From assembly GCA_017871115.1 (NCBI GenBank), contig JAFCIZ010000006.1:3410001-3474000 (forward strand): a stretch of 64,000 bases of DNA, read 5' to 3'. Positions within the stretch are counted from its first letter, which is position 1. The number at the start of each line of letters is the position of its first letter. The stretch is from Cunninghamella blakesleeana. Lineage: Eukaryota; Mucoromycota; Mucoromycetes; Mucorales; Cunninghamellaceae. The position numbers and the translations under genes were made by a program. Positions 45,101 through 54,180 of this stretch are shown in pieces. Under the pieces are notes generated by a model. That model did not search any database, was not told where the DNA came from, and saw only the letters and a list, made by a program, of their open reading frames with translations.

Positions 45101-47009
45101 TGCAACTGATGCCAGTGATTATGGTATTGGTGCATCATTATTTCAAAAAATAAACGGTAAAGAACGTCATATAGGATACATGGCTAAATCTTTATCTAAA
45201 AGTCAACGCAATTATAGTACTAATAAAAGAGAACTATTGGCTATAGTTTTTGCACTTAAAAAATATCATAAATTCTTATGGGGTAAACCTTTTGTACTTT
45301 ACACTGATCATAGAGCTCTTACCTATTTACATACACAAAAGATAGCTTCACCCATGATGATACAATGGCTAGATACTTTACTTGATTATTCTTTTACTAT
45401 TATTCACTTACCAGGTAAACTTAACACACTACCTGATCTCTTGTCCCGTCTTGATATACCTGACAAAGAGATGGAGGGGGATAATAAACCAAATAAATCA
45501 AGCCAACACCTTTTAGCAAACAAAGGTTATGCAAACAAAAAGCTAAACAAAATAATAAAAGAAAAACTGGATAAAATAAAACAAAAAGAACCATACTTTG
45601 AAGAAAAACATTTTATCCAAGTAATCCAAAATCAAACCACTGATTATATTACACCACCAGCTAATCAACATAAATCCATACTACAAAGAGTTCATTCTTT
45701 CGGACACTTTGGTGCTGAAGCAATTGTTAAAGCTGTACATAATGAAGGTTTACATTGGGTTCATATTATGAAGGATGCACTAGAAATAGTCAAAGAATGT
45801 CCTGCTTGTCAAAAATATAATATTGTAAGAAGAGGATATAATCCATTACGTCCTGTCTTTGCTTATTTACCAGGTGATCATTGGGCTATTGATTTATGTG
45901 GACCTTTTCCTACATCAACTAAAGGCAACAACTATTTATTAGTTATGGTTGACGTATGTACCCGATTCAATATCTATCGACCTTTACCTGACAAAAAATC
46001 TGACACTGTTATTCACACTTTAATACAAGTATTTGGCGATTTTGGTTATCCAAAAATTGTACAATCCGATAACGGTACTGAATTTAAAAATCAATTCTTT
46101 AAAAATCTATATACTACTATGAATATTGATCATCGTCTATCTACACCTTATCATCCACGAGGTAATGGCGTTGCTGAAAGATATGTTCGTATTGCACAAG
46201 AGATTATTCAAAAACATATACAAGGAACAAAAGTGGATTGGGATTGGTATACTCCAATTGCACAATTAGCAGTTAACCATAAAATATCTAAACGGTTACA
46301 AACTGCCCCTTTTTCCCTTATGTTTGCTAGACATATGAATACACCTTATGCTGCATTAGATAAAAACAAAACAGATACTGACATCACATCCAAAAATCCT
46401 ATATCCTATCAAAAACTACTGGATAGAATGGATTATATGGCTGATATTGTATTTCCAGCTATTAAGGAAAGAACGGATATGATTGTTAAAGCACAAAAAG
46501 AAGCTTTTAATAAAAAATATCCAATAATAAACTTTCCAATTAATAGTTATGTAGTTGCACGTTTACCTACACGTACTAGTAAACTAGCTCCTGTATATGA
46601 AGGTCCATATATTGTAGTTAATAAAACTGAAAACGGTAATTATATTTTAAAAGATATGACTGGTGCATTAACATCAAGAAATTATACACCATCAGAATTA
46701 AAACTAATATCACACGATGAAACCATTCCAACTGATGAAATCTATGAAGTTGAAGCTATAATAAACCATAGAGGCACTGAACAAAATAGAGAATATAAAA
46801 TAAGATGGAAAGGTTATTCTGCTGAAGATGATACATGGGAAAAATCTATCGATATAAATGCACAAGACTGCATTGATACATATTGGAAAAGAATAAATAT
46901 ATTAAAAGAAAAAGAAAAGAAAAATTTAAATGAAAAGAGAAATCCTCTTAAAAGAAAACAAGCCACGTCGGTCATTAAAAAACATGGTCGTAGAAAACTG
47001 CTTGCATAA
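42171..47009 (+). CDS. Gypsy Gag-Pol polyprotein with chromodomain
   Basis: 1612 aa. A retrotransposon gag domain lies at about 145-290 (WVHCAMVGDSSIWFKDHLKG). Cys/His clusters follow (CSEHGKRSSHTTEEC and CWNCPEVYTPEHKSHC), then aspartic protease LLDTGADVSVIS (about 504). Reverse transcriptase has FTTLDLKSAFHRF (about 767) and FVDD (about 828). RNase H has VATDASDYGIGASLF (about 978). Integrase has an HHCC zinc region, then WAIDLCGPFP, QSDNGTEF and RGNGVAERYV (about 1174-1330). The C-terminal chromodomain starts EVEAII (about 1526) and includes YKIRWKGYSAEDDTWE. All catalytic residues are present. Gag and Pol are in one frame, so Gag excess must come from processing or another mechanism. Confidence 0.97.
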   Translation: MSFEHQNNNTKIVAEATASPITANSSKSSSPAPMDTFPMTGTSASKHAKVPTLNEKIQRLKDKLTSKLNILADMDIDHKDYYNVSQEVALLTRHIETLQTSQKILNNTTSSNTNIRMTYKDVPLFYLDGQVKNDTNAEVFKSAELFLEKFERILISNGVNLEVDWEQWVHCAMVGDSSIWFKDHLKGKSLSWSTASKLIIDTFDAKDKRIKNALNVVNMKMHDGESVNEFGLRFQAAYHNAKWSDDEIMAVLCLRALPRSLQHGVLIAMQGRDDNIDGVPSSSSVVLNIARNIHAQKRAFDHEGESSDSKRTKRRTSSDRFPVRDKYCSEHGKRSSHTTEECKVLKNKIVASKLIPKHAPVSTSVATNNVVAGKQCWNCPEVYTPEHKSHCKGKQFKNQTYRVQAINASTSFTNKNVSTPKVTAIPTLLLPKHHADIDLNLDWDELEVQAADDIEETLEDAMDVEGNKDKNEINININMITTHHTNNNNPFILPLIVNDIRMKALLDTGADVSVISLKFCSNNNIKFNKNPHVNLHFVTKNNSSSHIGLTGPVSIKYNGLILTHSFHVLELSSNDYDILIGRDLIPKLDIGFLGLAYNWDDNKIQIKNNDDKELLEIKEPNNSPAGTKEERIIFIDSITPYIDENQLIPKTSFCTLDISVVKLNTPTMPSNDTNHRQYPIAYTMQPLVDEAVKTWLEEGTITIAPVDTTWNSPITLAPKKDEYGNITGKRPCLDPRHINKHLQDDIYPLPLINEIFENMHGSKIFTTLDLKSAFHRFMIHPDDQHKTTFTHKGRQYMFKGCPFGLKPLSSKFQRVMHHIFNGLPYVQTFVDDVVIHSKNMTEHIEHVSIAIKKLTEVNLILNPKKCHFAQTCVYLLGFCISDKGHDLDPRKVTNVLEWQRPKTGHAVQQFLGIVNYFRLHIANIAALTAPIDALRNYKNITNNDWTSVHEKHFNTIKQELQNNTLLHFPDLSKTFYVATDASDYGIGASLFQKINGKERHIGYMAKSLSKSQRNYSTNKRELLAIVFALKKYHKFLWGKPFVLYTDHRALTYLHTQKIASPMMIQWLDTLLDYSFTIIHLPGKLNTLPDLLSRLDIPDKEMEGDNKPNKSSQHLLANKGYANKKLNKIIKEKLDKIKQKEPYFEEKHFIQVIQNQTTDYITPPANQHKSILQRVHSFGHFGAEAIVKAVHNEGLHWVHIMKDALEIVKECPACQKYNIVRRGYNPLRPVFAYLPGDHWAIDLCGPFPTSTKGNNYLLVMVDVCTRFNIYRPLPDKKSDTVIHTLIQVFGDFGYPKIVQSDNGTEFKNQFFKNLYTTMNIDHRLSTPYHPRGNGVAERYVRIAQEIIQKHIQGTKVDWDWYTPIAQLAVNHKISKRLQTAPFSLMFARHMNTPYAALDKNKTDTDITSKNPISYQKLLDRMDYMADIVFPAIKERTDMIVKAQKEAFNKKYPIINFPINSYVVARLPTRTSKLAPVYEGPYIVVNKTENGNYILKDMTGALTSRNYTPSELKLISHDETIPTDEIYEVEAIINHRGTEQNREYKIRWKGYSAEDDTWEKSIDINAQDCIDTYWKRINILKEKEKKNLNEKRNPLKRKQATSVIKKHGRRKLLA

Positions 47010-47098
47010 AAAAAAAAAAAAAAAAAAAAACTTCTTTTCTTCAACTATACTTCTAAAAAAAATTCACAAATATAACACTCTAACGGTTGCTTCAACCT

Positions 47099-47110
47099 GG
47101 AAGGGAGTAA
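47099..47110 (+). other. Polypurine tract
   Basis: GGAAGGGAGTAA lies immediately before the 3' LTR, as expected for the plus-strand primer. Confidence 0.75.
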
Positions 47111-47518
47111 TGTTGTATTTACCATATAATAACAATATTAAATGACTTCATAACTATAATACACTTATAATACACATGAAATATTTGATATTTATTATAA
47201 AATCACTACTGTGTACCTGATACAAAATGATCTATTCCTATTAGCTTATGCATTGCTATAACTTTAAATCTTCTAATCCCGCAGATCCATTACCATAGAC
47301 ACACTTTAAACTCCATTCTAATTCACGTTACCTTTACTAGATAACTTTATAATTCTATTTTCATATTATATCATATAAACTAAGCCCAGTGTCACCAATC
47401 CACTAAAAGGTATAAATACAACCCTTGTCTTTTACATTTGAATAAAGGTTAACCAAAAGTTTCACAATATTTCTTTGTTTTTAATTTTTTGTATAATTTT
47501 GAATTGATAAATTCAACA
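47111..47518 (+). repeat. 3' LTR
   Basis: 408 bp, no difference from the 5' LTR seen by eye; followed by the GTAAC duplication. Confidence 0.95.
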
Positions 47519-48106
47519 GTAACCATTATCTTTTAGAATTAAAATTTGAACCACTTGACCATAACATTTCAATGATTCTATTAACCAAGATTTGAGGGTG
47601 TCTTCATCTTCTGGGGGTACCCCTGAGAGATAAACTCTAGTCATTGCAGGAATAGCATTCATATTATCGTAGCATGGAGTACCATGATAATCAATGTCAT
47701 CTATGGTTATACCCTTATTAATAGCTAATAGTCTGCTTTCTTCTTTAGCAAATTTAGCTTCAATCAAAAAATTCTTTTGCTTGGACTCCTGACTATTAGA
47801 CTTGTTTAAGCATCGAAAACCTAAAACTTTGCCACAAATAGATTCAATTGCTGCATAAGCATCTAGGTGATTGCTGAAAGATGGAAGGTCGAATAATACA
47901 GCTTTACTGTGTAAAACCTGTTGAAGTATTTGTTCAGCCCTATGAATTCTGAGTTGATCTTTAAGATCTGGGTGTTCAAAAATAAGATGCTTATCCATGT
48001 TCTTTCTAATCTGTGCCTGCTGTTTACTATTTTTGAATTGTGGGACTTTTAAGGCCAAGCCTTTTGAGACGATTTCCGACCAAGATGTGGAATTCGTCAT
48101 TTCCAA
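47519..48106 (-). pseudogene. LINE A ORF1, N-terminal part
   Basis: Starts at 48106 (MEMTNSTSWSEIVSKGLALK) and runs to the gypsy insertion at GGTTAC, 195 codons later (ILILKDNGY). Contains an RRM-like region (MTRVYLSGVPPEDEDTLKSW). It joins in frame to 40785-41641 across the duplicated GTAAC. Confidence 0.92.
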
Positions 48107-48273
48107 GAAATAAATTGATTCAGTGGAACTTATATAAGTAAGAAAACTGATTATACAGTAGTCTTACTGTGATTTCGTGGTAGTTTTTAGTTTGTTTTCC
48201 TTCTTTTTTTTTTTTTTTTTTTTATGTGTAAACTGATAGTTTTAGCTCGCTTAAATGTTTATCCTTGAAAAAG

Positions 48274-48362
48274 TATTTTTTTTTTTGTATTTAAAGCAAC
48301 ACTGCATTACTGTGTAATGCTTGTTGTATTTCTTTATTAGGCAAATTATAAGCTCCGGTTAA
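48274..48362 (-). repeat. A-tailed repeat S1, copy c
   Basis: Minus strand: AACCGGAGCTTATAATTTGC, the GCATTACACAGTAATGC hairpin, then TTTAAATAC plus A tract. It lies exactly between the LINE A and LINE B leaders and runs into the LINE B leader. Confidence 0.75.
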
Positions 48363-48444
48363 AAATTAAAATAAAATAAAATAAACAAAAAAACAAAAAA
48401 ACTAGCTATATTTTTCTTTTCTTTTCTTTTCTCAATTTTTTCAC

Positions 48445-50007
48445 ATGGCTCTTTCGAATAAAGAAAACAACACGTCGGTGGAGTCGGGAAATAAACCTCC
48501 CACTCATAATACAACTTCAATTTCATATGCAAATATAACAAAAAAATCTTTAAGTACCTTTCAATTAAAAGAACATACGTTTCAAACTAAGTTATGGATC
48601 ACTTCTAGAACGAAGGGAGCTTTATTATTTGATGTTTCGAGCTTGAGCGATTCCTTAGCACAGCAATGGTTCATGAAACAAATTAAAGATCAAACGGATG
48701 CAGTTTTTGGGGTACGATTTCAAAAACGAAATAAAATCAGATACATCGAAGTTTATACAAAAAAAACAGTTTCTCATAACCTTTTGACCGAAGGTCTCAC
48801 CTTTTCTACTGCCATCTCCAAACATAAAGTTATTCCTAGCATAGCTTTGGATGATGACAGTACCATAGTACGTGTTTCTCTTACACACTTACCTATGGAA
48901 GAGAATGAAGAATTAATCGAGGGAATCACTCAAAGTCTTCAACCATATGGAGAAATTCTAAACGTTCAACTCTACAGAGATAACAATACTGATTTTTTTA
49001 TGGGCTCTGGAATGGTCACTCTTAAAGTTGATCATTCTGGATCTTCAACCGATTTACTCCCTCTAACACACGTAATTCATTACAAAAATAGCGGGGAAAG
49101 CTTTTATGCTGTTTGGGCAAATATGCCTACTTGGTGTCGTTTCTGTCATGAAGAAGGACACACTAAGTATCAATGCACTAAGTCTTTGGCAAGTATGATA
49201 TGCTATAATTGTCACAATATGGGTCATAGAGCAGTTTCATGTACTCAAAAAGACATCAAACGTCAAAGGAAAACTCCTTTTTCCCAAGAAGATTCTATGA
49301 TCAATGGATCCAGGAGAGACGAATTTATCCATCAACCCAAAGTTCATAATACCTTTGAAGAAAATAAAAATGAAAGTGAAAATGGAAAAGAAAATGAAAA
49401 AGAAAATAAGAAAAATAACAAAAATGGAAAAAAAATTAAAAAAAATGAAAATGAAAATAAAAACAAAATAAGGGATATACCATCCAATTCATATGGTGTT
49501 TTGCGTAACATTTCGGATGACGAATCGATCCCAGATGCACTAACTCACCATGAATTTGATGATCAATTGTCTCAAAGCGAAGATATGATTAACAAATCTT
49601 TAGATATTGATATTGACGATGAAAATACAAATCCTGAGGAAGAGTTATGGGAAGACTCTGTAGATAGTAATAATAACCGTGTAAGAGATGATATGTCGGA
49701 TTCTAATTTTTCTTCGGAACAGGCTTCTTCATCTTCACGGGAAATAACTCCAACCATTCCTGATTCCATTATGAATTCACCTAGCATCACACCTCGTAAA
49801 AATCCTATTGTTCCTAGTAATCATAGAAAAGGAGTTATCACATTTCTAAAGGCTCCTAAAAAGAATACTGTCAAGAAAACCAATGTACAAAAGAATAGTG
49901 TCACAAAAAACATGATTAGTAAGGCCTCTAGCTCTTTATCTACAAATGCAGCTAAAAGACTTACCATACTTCCTCCAAATCCTAATAATGATTCCTATGC
50001 TGAGTAA
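48445..50007 (+). CDS. LINE B ORF1: RNA-binding protein with CCHC knuckles
   Basis: 520 aa starting MALSNKENNTSVESGNKPPT. A central RRM-like region (IVRVSLTHLPMEENEELIEG, then LQPYGEILNVQLY) is followed by two knuckles, CRFCHEEGHTKYQC (about 230) and CYNCHNMGHRAVSC (about 252). The long C-terminal part is Lys/Asn/Glu-rich then Ser-rich low complexity. It ends overlapping the ORF2 start in ATGCTGAGTAA. Confidence 0.93.
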   Translation: MALSNKENNTSVESGNKPPTHNTTSISYANITKKSLSTFQLKEHTFQTKLWITSRTKGALLFDVSSLSDSLAQQWFMKQIKDQTDAVFGVRFQKRNKIRYIEVYTKKTVSHNLLTEGLTFSTAISKHKVIPSIALDDDSTIVRVSLTHLPMEENEELIEGITQSLQPYGEILNVQLYRDNNTDFFMGSGMVTLKVDHSGSSTDLLPLTHVIHYKNSGESFYAVWANMPTWCRFCHEEGHTKYQCTKSLASMICYNCHNMGHRAVSCTQKDIKRQRKTPFSQEDSMINGSRRDEFIHQPKVHNTFEENKNESENGKENEKENKKNNKNGKKIKKNENENKNKIRDIPSNSYGVLRNISDDESIPDALTHHEFDDQLSQSEDMINKSLDIDIDDENTNPEEELWEDSVDSNNNRVRDDMSDSNFSSEQASSSSREITPTIPDSIMNSPSITPRKNPIVPSNHRKGVITFLKAPKKNTVKKTNVQKNSVTKNMISKASSSLSTNAAKRLTILPPNPNNDSYAE

Positions 50008-53000
50008 AACTCTACTTTGCACTATTTCTTCACTAAACTGCAATAGCTTAGTGAAATCATCCTCAACAAAACAACAATCTTCTTACCTACGCCATTTACG
50101 ACTTAATAAACCTTCTATCTATTCATTTCAAGATACACGTATTAATAATGATCACATCACAATCATTAACAAAAAATTACAATATAAACATTCTTTATGG
50201 AATTCCTATTGCGGAATCATTTCATTTTCTAACGATTATTCATTCTCTCCTATTGATACATCCAAGTTTGATAGAATTCTTTTAACTAAAGTTTTTCATC
50301 CTAACCATTTTTACGAACCTTTCTTTATTCTTAACATATATGCACCACCTACACCTAAACCACGTAAAATTTTTCTTACATCTCTTTTACATTTACTTAC
50401 TCAACTAGAGAGAGATAACATAATTTGTTTTCCTCGTCTCATTATTACTGGAGATTTTAATTACTCTCTTCAATCCAGTTCTATTAAATATAACACAAGT
50501 ACAGAATGGTTAGCTTTTATTGACACACACTTTTATAATACCATGGAATTTAATCATAATCAGTTTATACCGACATATCAAAGGAATAACGAAATATCTT
50601 CCACCATTGACTATATATATTTTAGTAAACAACTTTCTATGACTCTACAATCCACAGACCTTATCAAACTACAGAATCAATGGTCTGACCACTCCATGCT
50701 AACTACATCCTTTAGCCTTGGTCAATCACCTACAGGTCCTGGCCTATGGCGTGCTAACCAATTATACCTTAGCCATACAAATTTCACTGAACCCTTAGAA
50801 TCTTACATAAACACTTTGGTAAATAATAAAAAGAATAGGTCAATTAACAATATTGATTTCTGGGATGAAATTAAACATAAAGTAAAACAAAAGGCCAAGT
50901 CATATGAACATAAATATACATCATGGAGAACGGATACTTTAAAATTTTATCAGAGTAAACGTAACCGCTTTCTAAGAAGTAGACCTTCATTAGCTCTACG
51001 CCAACAAATTTTACCTTCTATAGACAACATAATACACAACCTTCAACAAGAAATAGTAGAACTTGCAGCTCTAAAATCAGGTATTGTTTGGAGAGAGAAA
51101 AGCGAATCTTCGACAAAATTCTTAAAAAAGATTCACCAGGAAAAAACTACACAACAATACATTTATTCTCTTCAAAATGATTCAGAAGTCGAAACTTTTA
51201 TAGACATTACTGGAAAAAAGAATATCACACGTGATTTCTATCAAAATCTTTACACACCTACGTACGTTGAAGACAATCTTATTGACAAATTCTTACAAGA
51301 AGCACAATGCCCCAATAATATTAGTGAAGAAGATAAATCCACTTTACTACAACCAATTACTATAGAAGAGCTATTAACTCAGGCCAAACGTGCACCAAAA
51401 CAAAGTAGCCCTGGAGATGACGGTCTAAGTTATCCTTTTTTATTGTTCTTATTTAATATACCTACGCTTCAATCTATTATCCTGGATATCTATAACAATG
51501 CCTTTCTTGGTGAAACTCCTGCCTCATGGAAGTCCATTAAAGTTCGGTTGCTACCAAAAAAAGGAAATCTAAGTTCTTTAAAAAACTGGAGACCTATATC
51601 CTTAATAAATTGTGATGCAAAAATATTTACAAGAATTATAGCCAAAAGAATGGGATCAATAATGAATAAAATTATTAATCCATATCAGACAGGATTCTTA
51701 CCACGTCGTTTCATAGCCGAAAACGGAGTTGCTCTTCAAATGATACTGGAACAAGCACAATATAAAAAATATAAAGGTGTCGGGGTATTACTCGACCAAG
51801 AAAAGGCGTACGATCGTATCCACCCTCGATACCTTGAAAAAGTTTTACTTTCATTTCAATTCCCAAAGACTTTTATTAATTGTATTATCTCTTTGTTCTT
51901 CAATAACAAGATGCAAATTAATGTCAATGGTTTCTTCACAGATAATATCCAACAAAAAAGAGGTCTCCGTCAAGGTGACCCTCTATCACCTCTATTATTT
52001 AATCTGGCTTTGGAACCTTTCTTACTGCATATTCTACATAACGAAAACCTCAATGGCTTCTCGTTTCCTTCCGTTAAATCATCCTTATCATACCCTTTAG
52101 AATCTCCTACTGAAGTTAAAAATAAAATCAAGTGTATGGCTTATGCGGATGATGTTTGTGTTTTTCTAAATTCCACTAATGATTGGTCGATTCTCAAAAA
52201 CATTATGAACAACTATTCTATAGTTTCCAATGCCCACTTTAATGATCACAAAACAGAGTTCTTTTCTCTTGACGGTTCCGTTAATGATGAATGGAATCAA
52301 TTAAAGATGTCCAATAATATCACAATGTACCACAATAGGCACTCACTATCTTCCTTCCGTTATCTTGGTTTCGAAATGTGTTATACAGACACCCAAAAAA
52401 AGTATACCTACATAAATTAATACATAATATCCAAAAGCAGATCGGGATCTATTCACAAAGGAATTTATCTATAAAGGGTAGAGTCACAATTCTTAATAGC
52501 CTAATTCTATCCAAATTATGGTATTGTCTACGCTTACTCGTAGCTCCACAATGGTTCTTTAAAAAGCTACAATCATTAATCCATAAATATGTTTGGCAGG
52601 ATAAATACCCTAAATTATCTTTTCATCAAATGTGTCAGCCCTTATCTCATGGAGGACTTAAAGTGTTGAATCCTCTGGTTCAAAGACAATCTCTACAAAT
52701 AAGATGGTTGAAATATATTTTTGATCCTATTCAAAATCCTTCATTTGTACATGACCTTTTTATGTATCATATGTCCCTAATAAATAATCAAACATCTAAC
52801 TCGTATGCCACACTCATGTTCCCTTCATATAGAACTGGCCCTTTGTCCTCCAGAAATCACTTAGCTTCAGTCATATTTACTACATATGACTCCTTTTCTG
52901 TAACGCTAGATTTTAATGACATATCCATAGCTACGTGCTTATCATTTCCATTATTTTCAGTCTTTGACAAAATTCCTAAAGATTATTGGCTACTGAAACC

Positions 53001-53778
53001 TACTTACAAATTGTTACCCGCTAGTTTTTTCTTCAAATACGATCACAATACTTCCTGTCTTCGTATAAAAGTACCTGGTGAATTCCCACTTTATCCTCGC
53101 CTATGCAAACGTCTATACCGAGATATATTTAAGAGGAAAATTCCATTTAAACCATATGTTAGAAACCTAATTGCGGATGCCACTAAACCTTATGGTATCA
53201 TTGATTACGCTCCCCTCTGTCAACAATGGTTAAATAAATCCAAAATATCCGTTATATCTTCAAAAGAATACAGATATGGTTATTATAGAGTTAAAGATAA
53301 GACCCCTTTATTTAAGCAAAGTATCATATTAAAACTATGGAATGCTAATATTCCACCTAATGCTAGATCAGTATGGTATAAGATAATCACAAAAAAGATA
53401 CCAACAGGAATGGCAATACATAGAATCAAACCTGAAGTTTCACCCTTATGCTTATTATGTAACGAACCAGAGGATATTACACATTTTTTCTTCGCATGTA
53501 TTTTCAAAAAGCGTATATGGAATGATATATTATCCATTCATTTTCCGCTTTTCTTGTTCAAAACAATTCCTTTTGAAGATTTTGTACTATACTTGAAACC
53601 TATTGAAAAATCTCAATTAGAACCAAGATCCTTTACCTTATGTGGCATCATTCTATATAATATTTGGCTCTCACATTGGCAACTAAAATTCCACTCCACC
53701 CCATTTTCCTCCGCTAACATCACTAAAAAAATATTACAGAACATAGCAATATTTTTACGTCCTTATGATAAATTCTAG
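49997..53778 (+). pseudogene. LINE B ORF2 with one frameshift
   Basis: From ATG 49997 (MLSKTLLCTISSLNCNSLVK) the endonuclease (IITGDFNYSL, STIDYIYFSK, QWSDHSMLT) and reverse transcriptase (LKNWRPISLINCDAKIFTRI, RGLRQGDPLSPLLFN, YADDVCVF near codon 715) are open to 52420. The frame then shifts by one nucleotide near the A7 run at about 52394-52400. The second part ends at 53778 with the zinc finger CLLCNEPEDITHFFFAC. It is a single-step loss, or a sequencing slip in the homopolymer. The total would be about 1260 residues, normal for these LINEs. Confidence 0.9.
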
Positions 53779-53897
53779 ACACATACATACATACGTATAT
53801 ATAGGATATAGAATTAGAACTAGAATAAGAACTACAAACCATTTTGCCTTTCTTTTTTTCTTTTTTTTTTTTTGAAAAAAAAAAAAAAAAAAAAAAA

Positions 53898-54034
53898 TCT
53901 TTTGTAGCTCTTTTATTTATACCCCTTAGTGTTTTGTTTTCGAATCCCGCCCCTCACTAAGACACAGGATTCTTATTTTCTTAAATATTTTAAAATTTTA
54001 ACCTCCAATAAATTTTAATTTTAAGTCAAAAAAA
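53898..54034 (+). repeat. tRNA-like SINE candidate, copy 2 (fuller)
   Basis: Follows the LINE B A tract. Contains CTTTTGTAGCTC, then GTTTTCGAATCCCGCCCC (box B-like), CACTAAGACACAGGATTC, and ends TTTTAAGTC plus A14. Matches 30995-31088 over most of its length. No complete tRNA fold. Confidence 0.55.
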
Positions 54035-54180
54035 AAAAAAAATCTTTTCTTTTCTTTTCTTTTTCTTTTCCAAGTTCTTTTGACAATGCATAATTCTTTT
54101 TCTTTTTCAAAATTAAAGATCTTCAGACAGCTATTTAAAAAAGTACAAAAGATAATTAAAACATAGATTGTACATTACTG

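Larger units (their letters stand above)
41642..47518 (+). mobile_element. Complete Ty3/gypsy chromovirus-like retrotransposon
   Basis: 5877 bp bounded by two 408-bp LTRs that look identical by eye, with 5-bp target duplications GTAAC at 41637-41641 and 47519-47523. One long ORF encodes gag and pol ending in a chromodomain. A polypurine tract precedes the 3' LTR. The lack of LTR divergence and the open frame indicate a recent, possibly active insertion into LINE A ORF1. Confidence 0.97.
36776..48275 (-). mobile_element. LINE A, split by a nested gypsy element
   Basis: After removing 41642-47518 and one GTAAC duplication, this is a two-ORF LINE of about 5.6 kb on the minus strand. It has a leader (about 48107-48275, with the TTTATCC/GCTTAAA module), ORF1, a spacer with (AT)n at 40744-40786, ORF2, and a 3'UTR ending TTTTAATACC plus an A tract (T run at 36776-36788). 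The same 3'UTR is seen in the truncated copy ending near 63028. I could not fix target duplications for the whole element. Confidence 0.88.
48363..53897 (+). mobile_element. LINE B, nearly complete
   Basis: Leader of about 80 nt rich in AAAATAAAAT and TTTTC repeats, ORF1 (48445-50007), ORF2 (49997-53778, one frameshift) and a 3' end with an A tract at 53875-53897. ORF proteins are clearly diverged from LINEs A and C. A second, damaged copy is at 61846-63555. Confidence 0.88.

Noticed and set aside
53898..53985. A functional tRNA gene
   Set aside because: Box B-like sequence is present but acceptor and anticodon stems cannot be formed convincingly.
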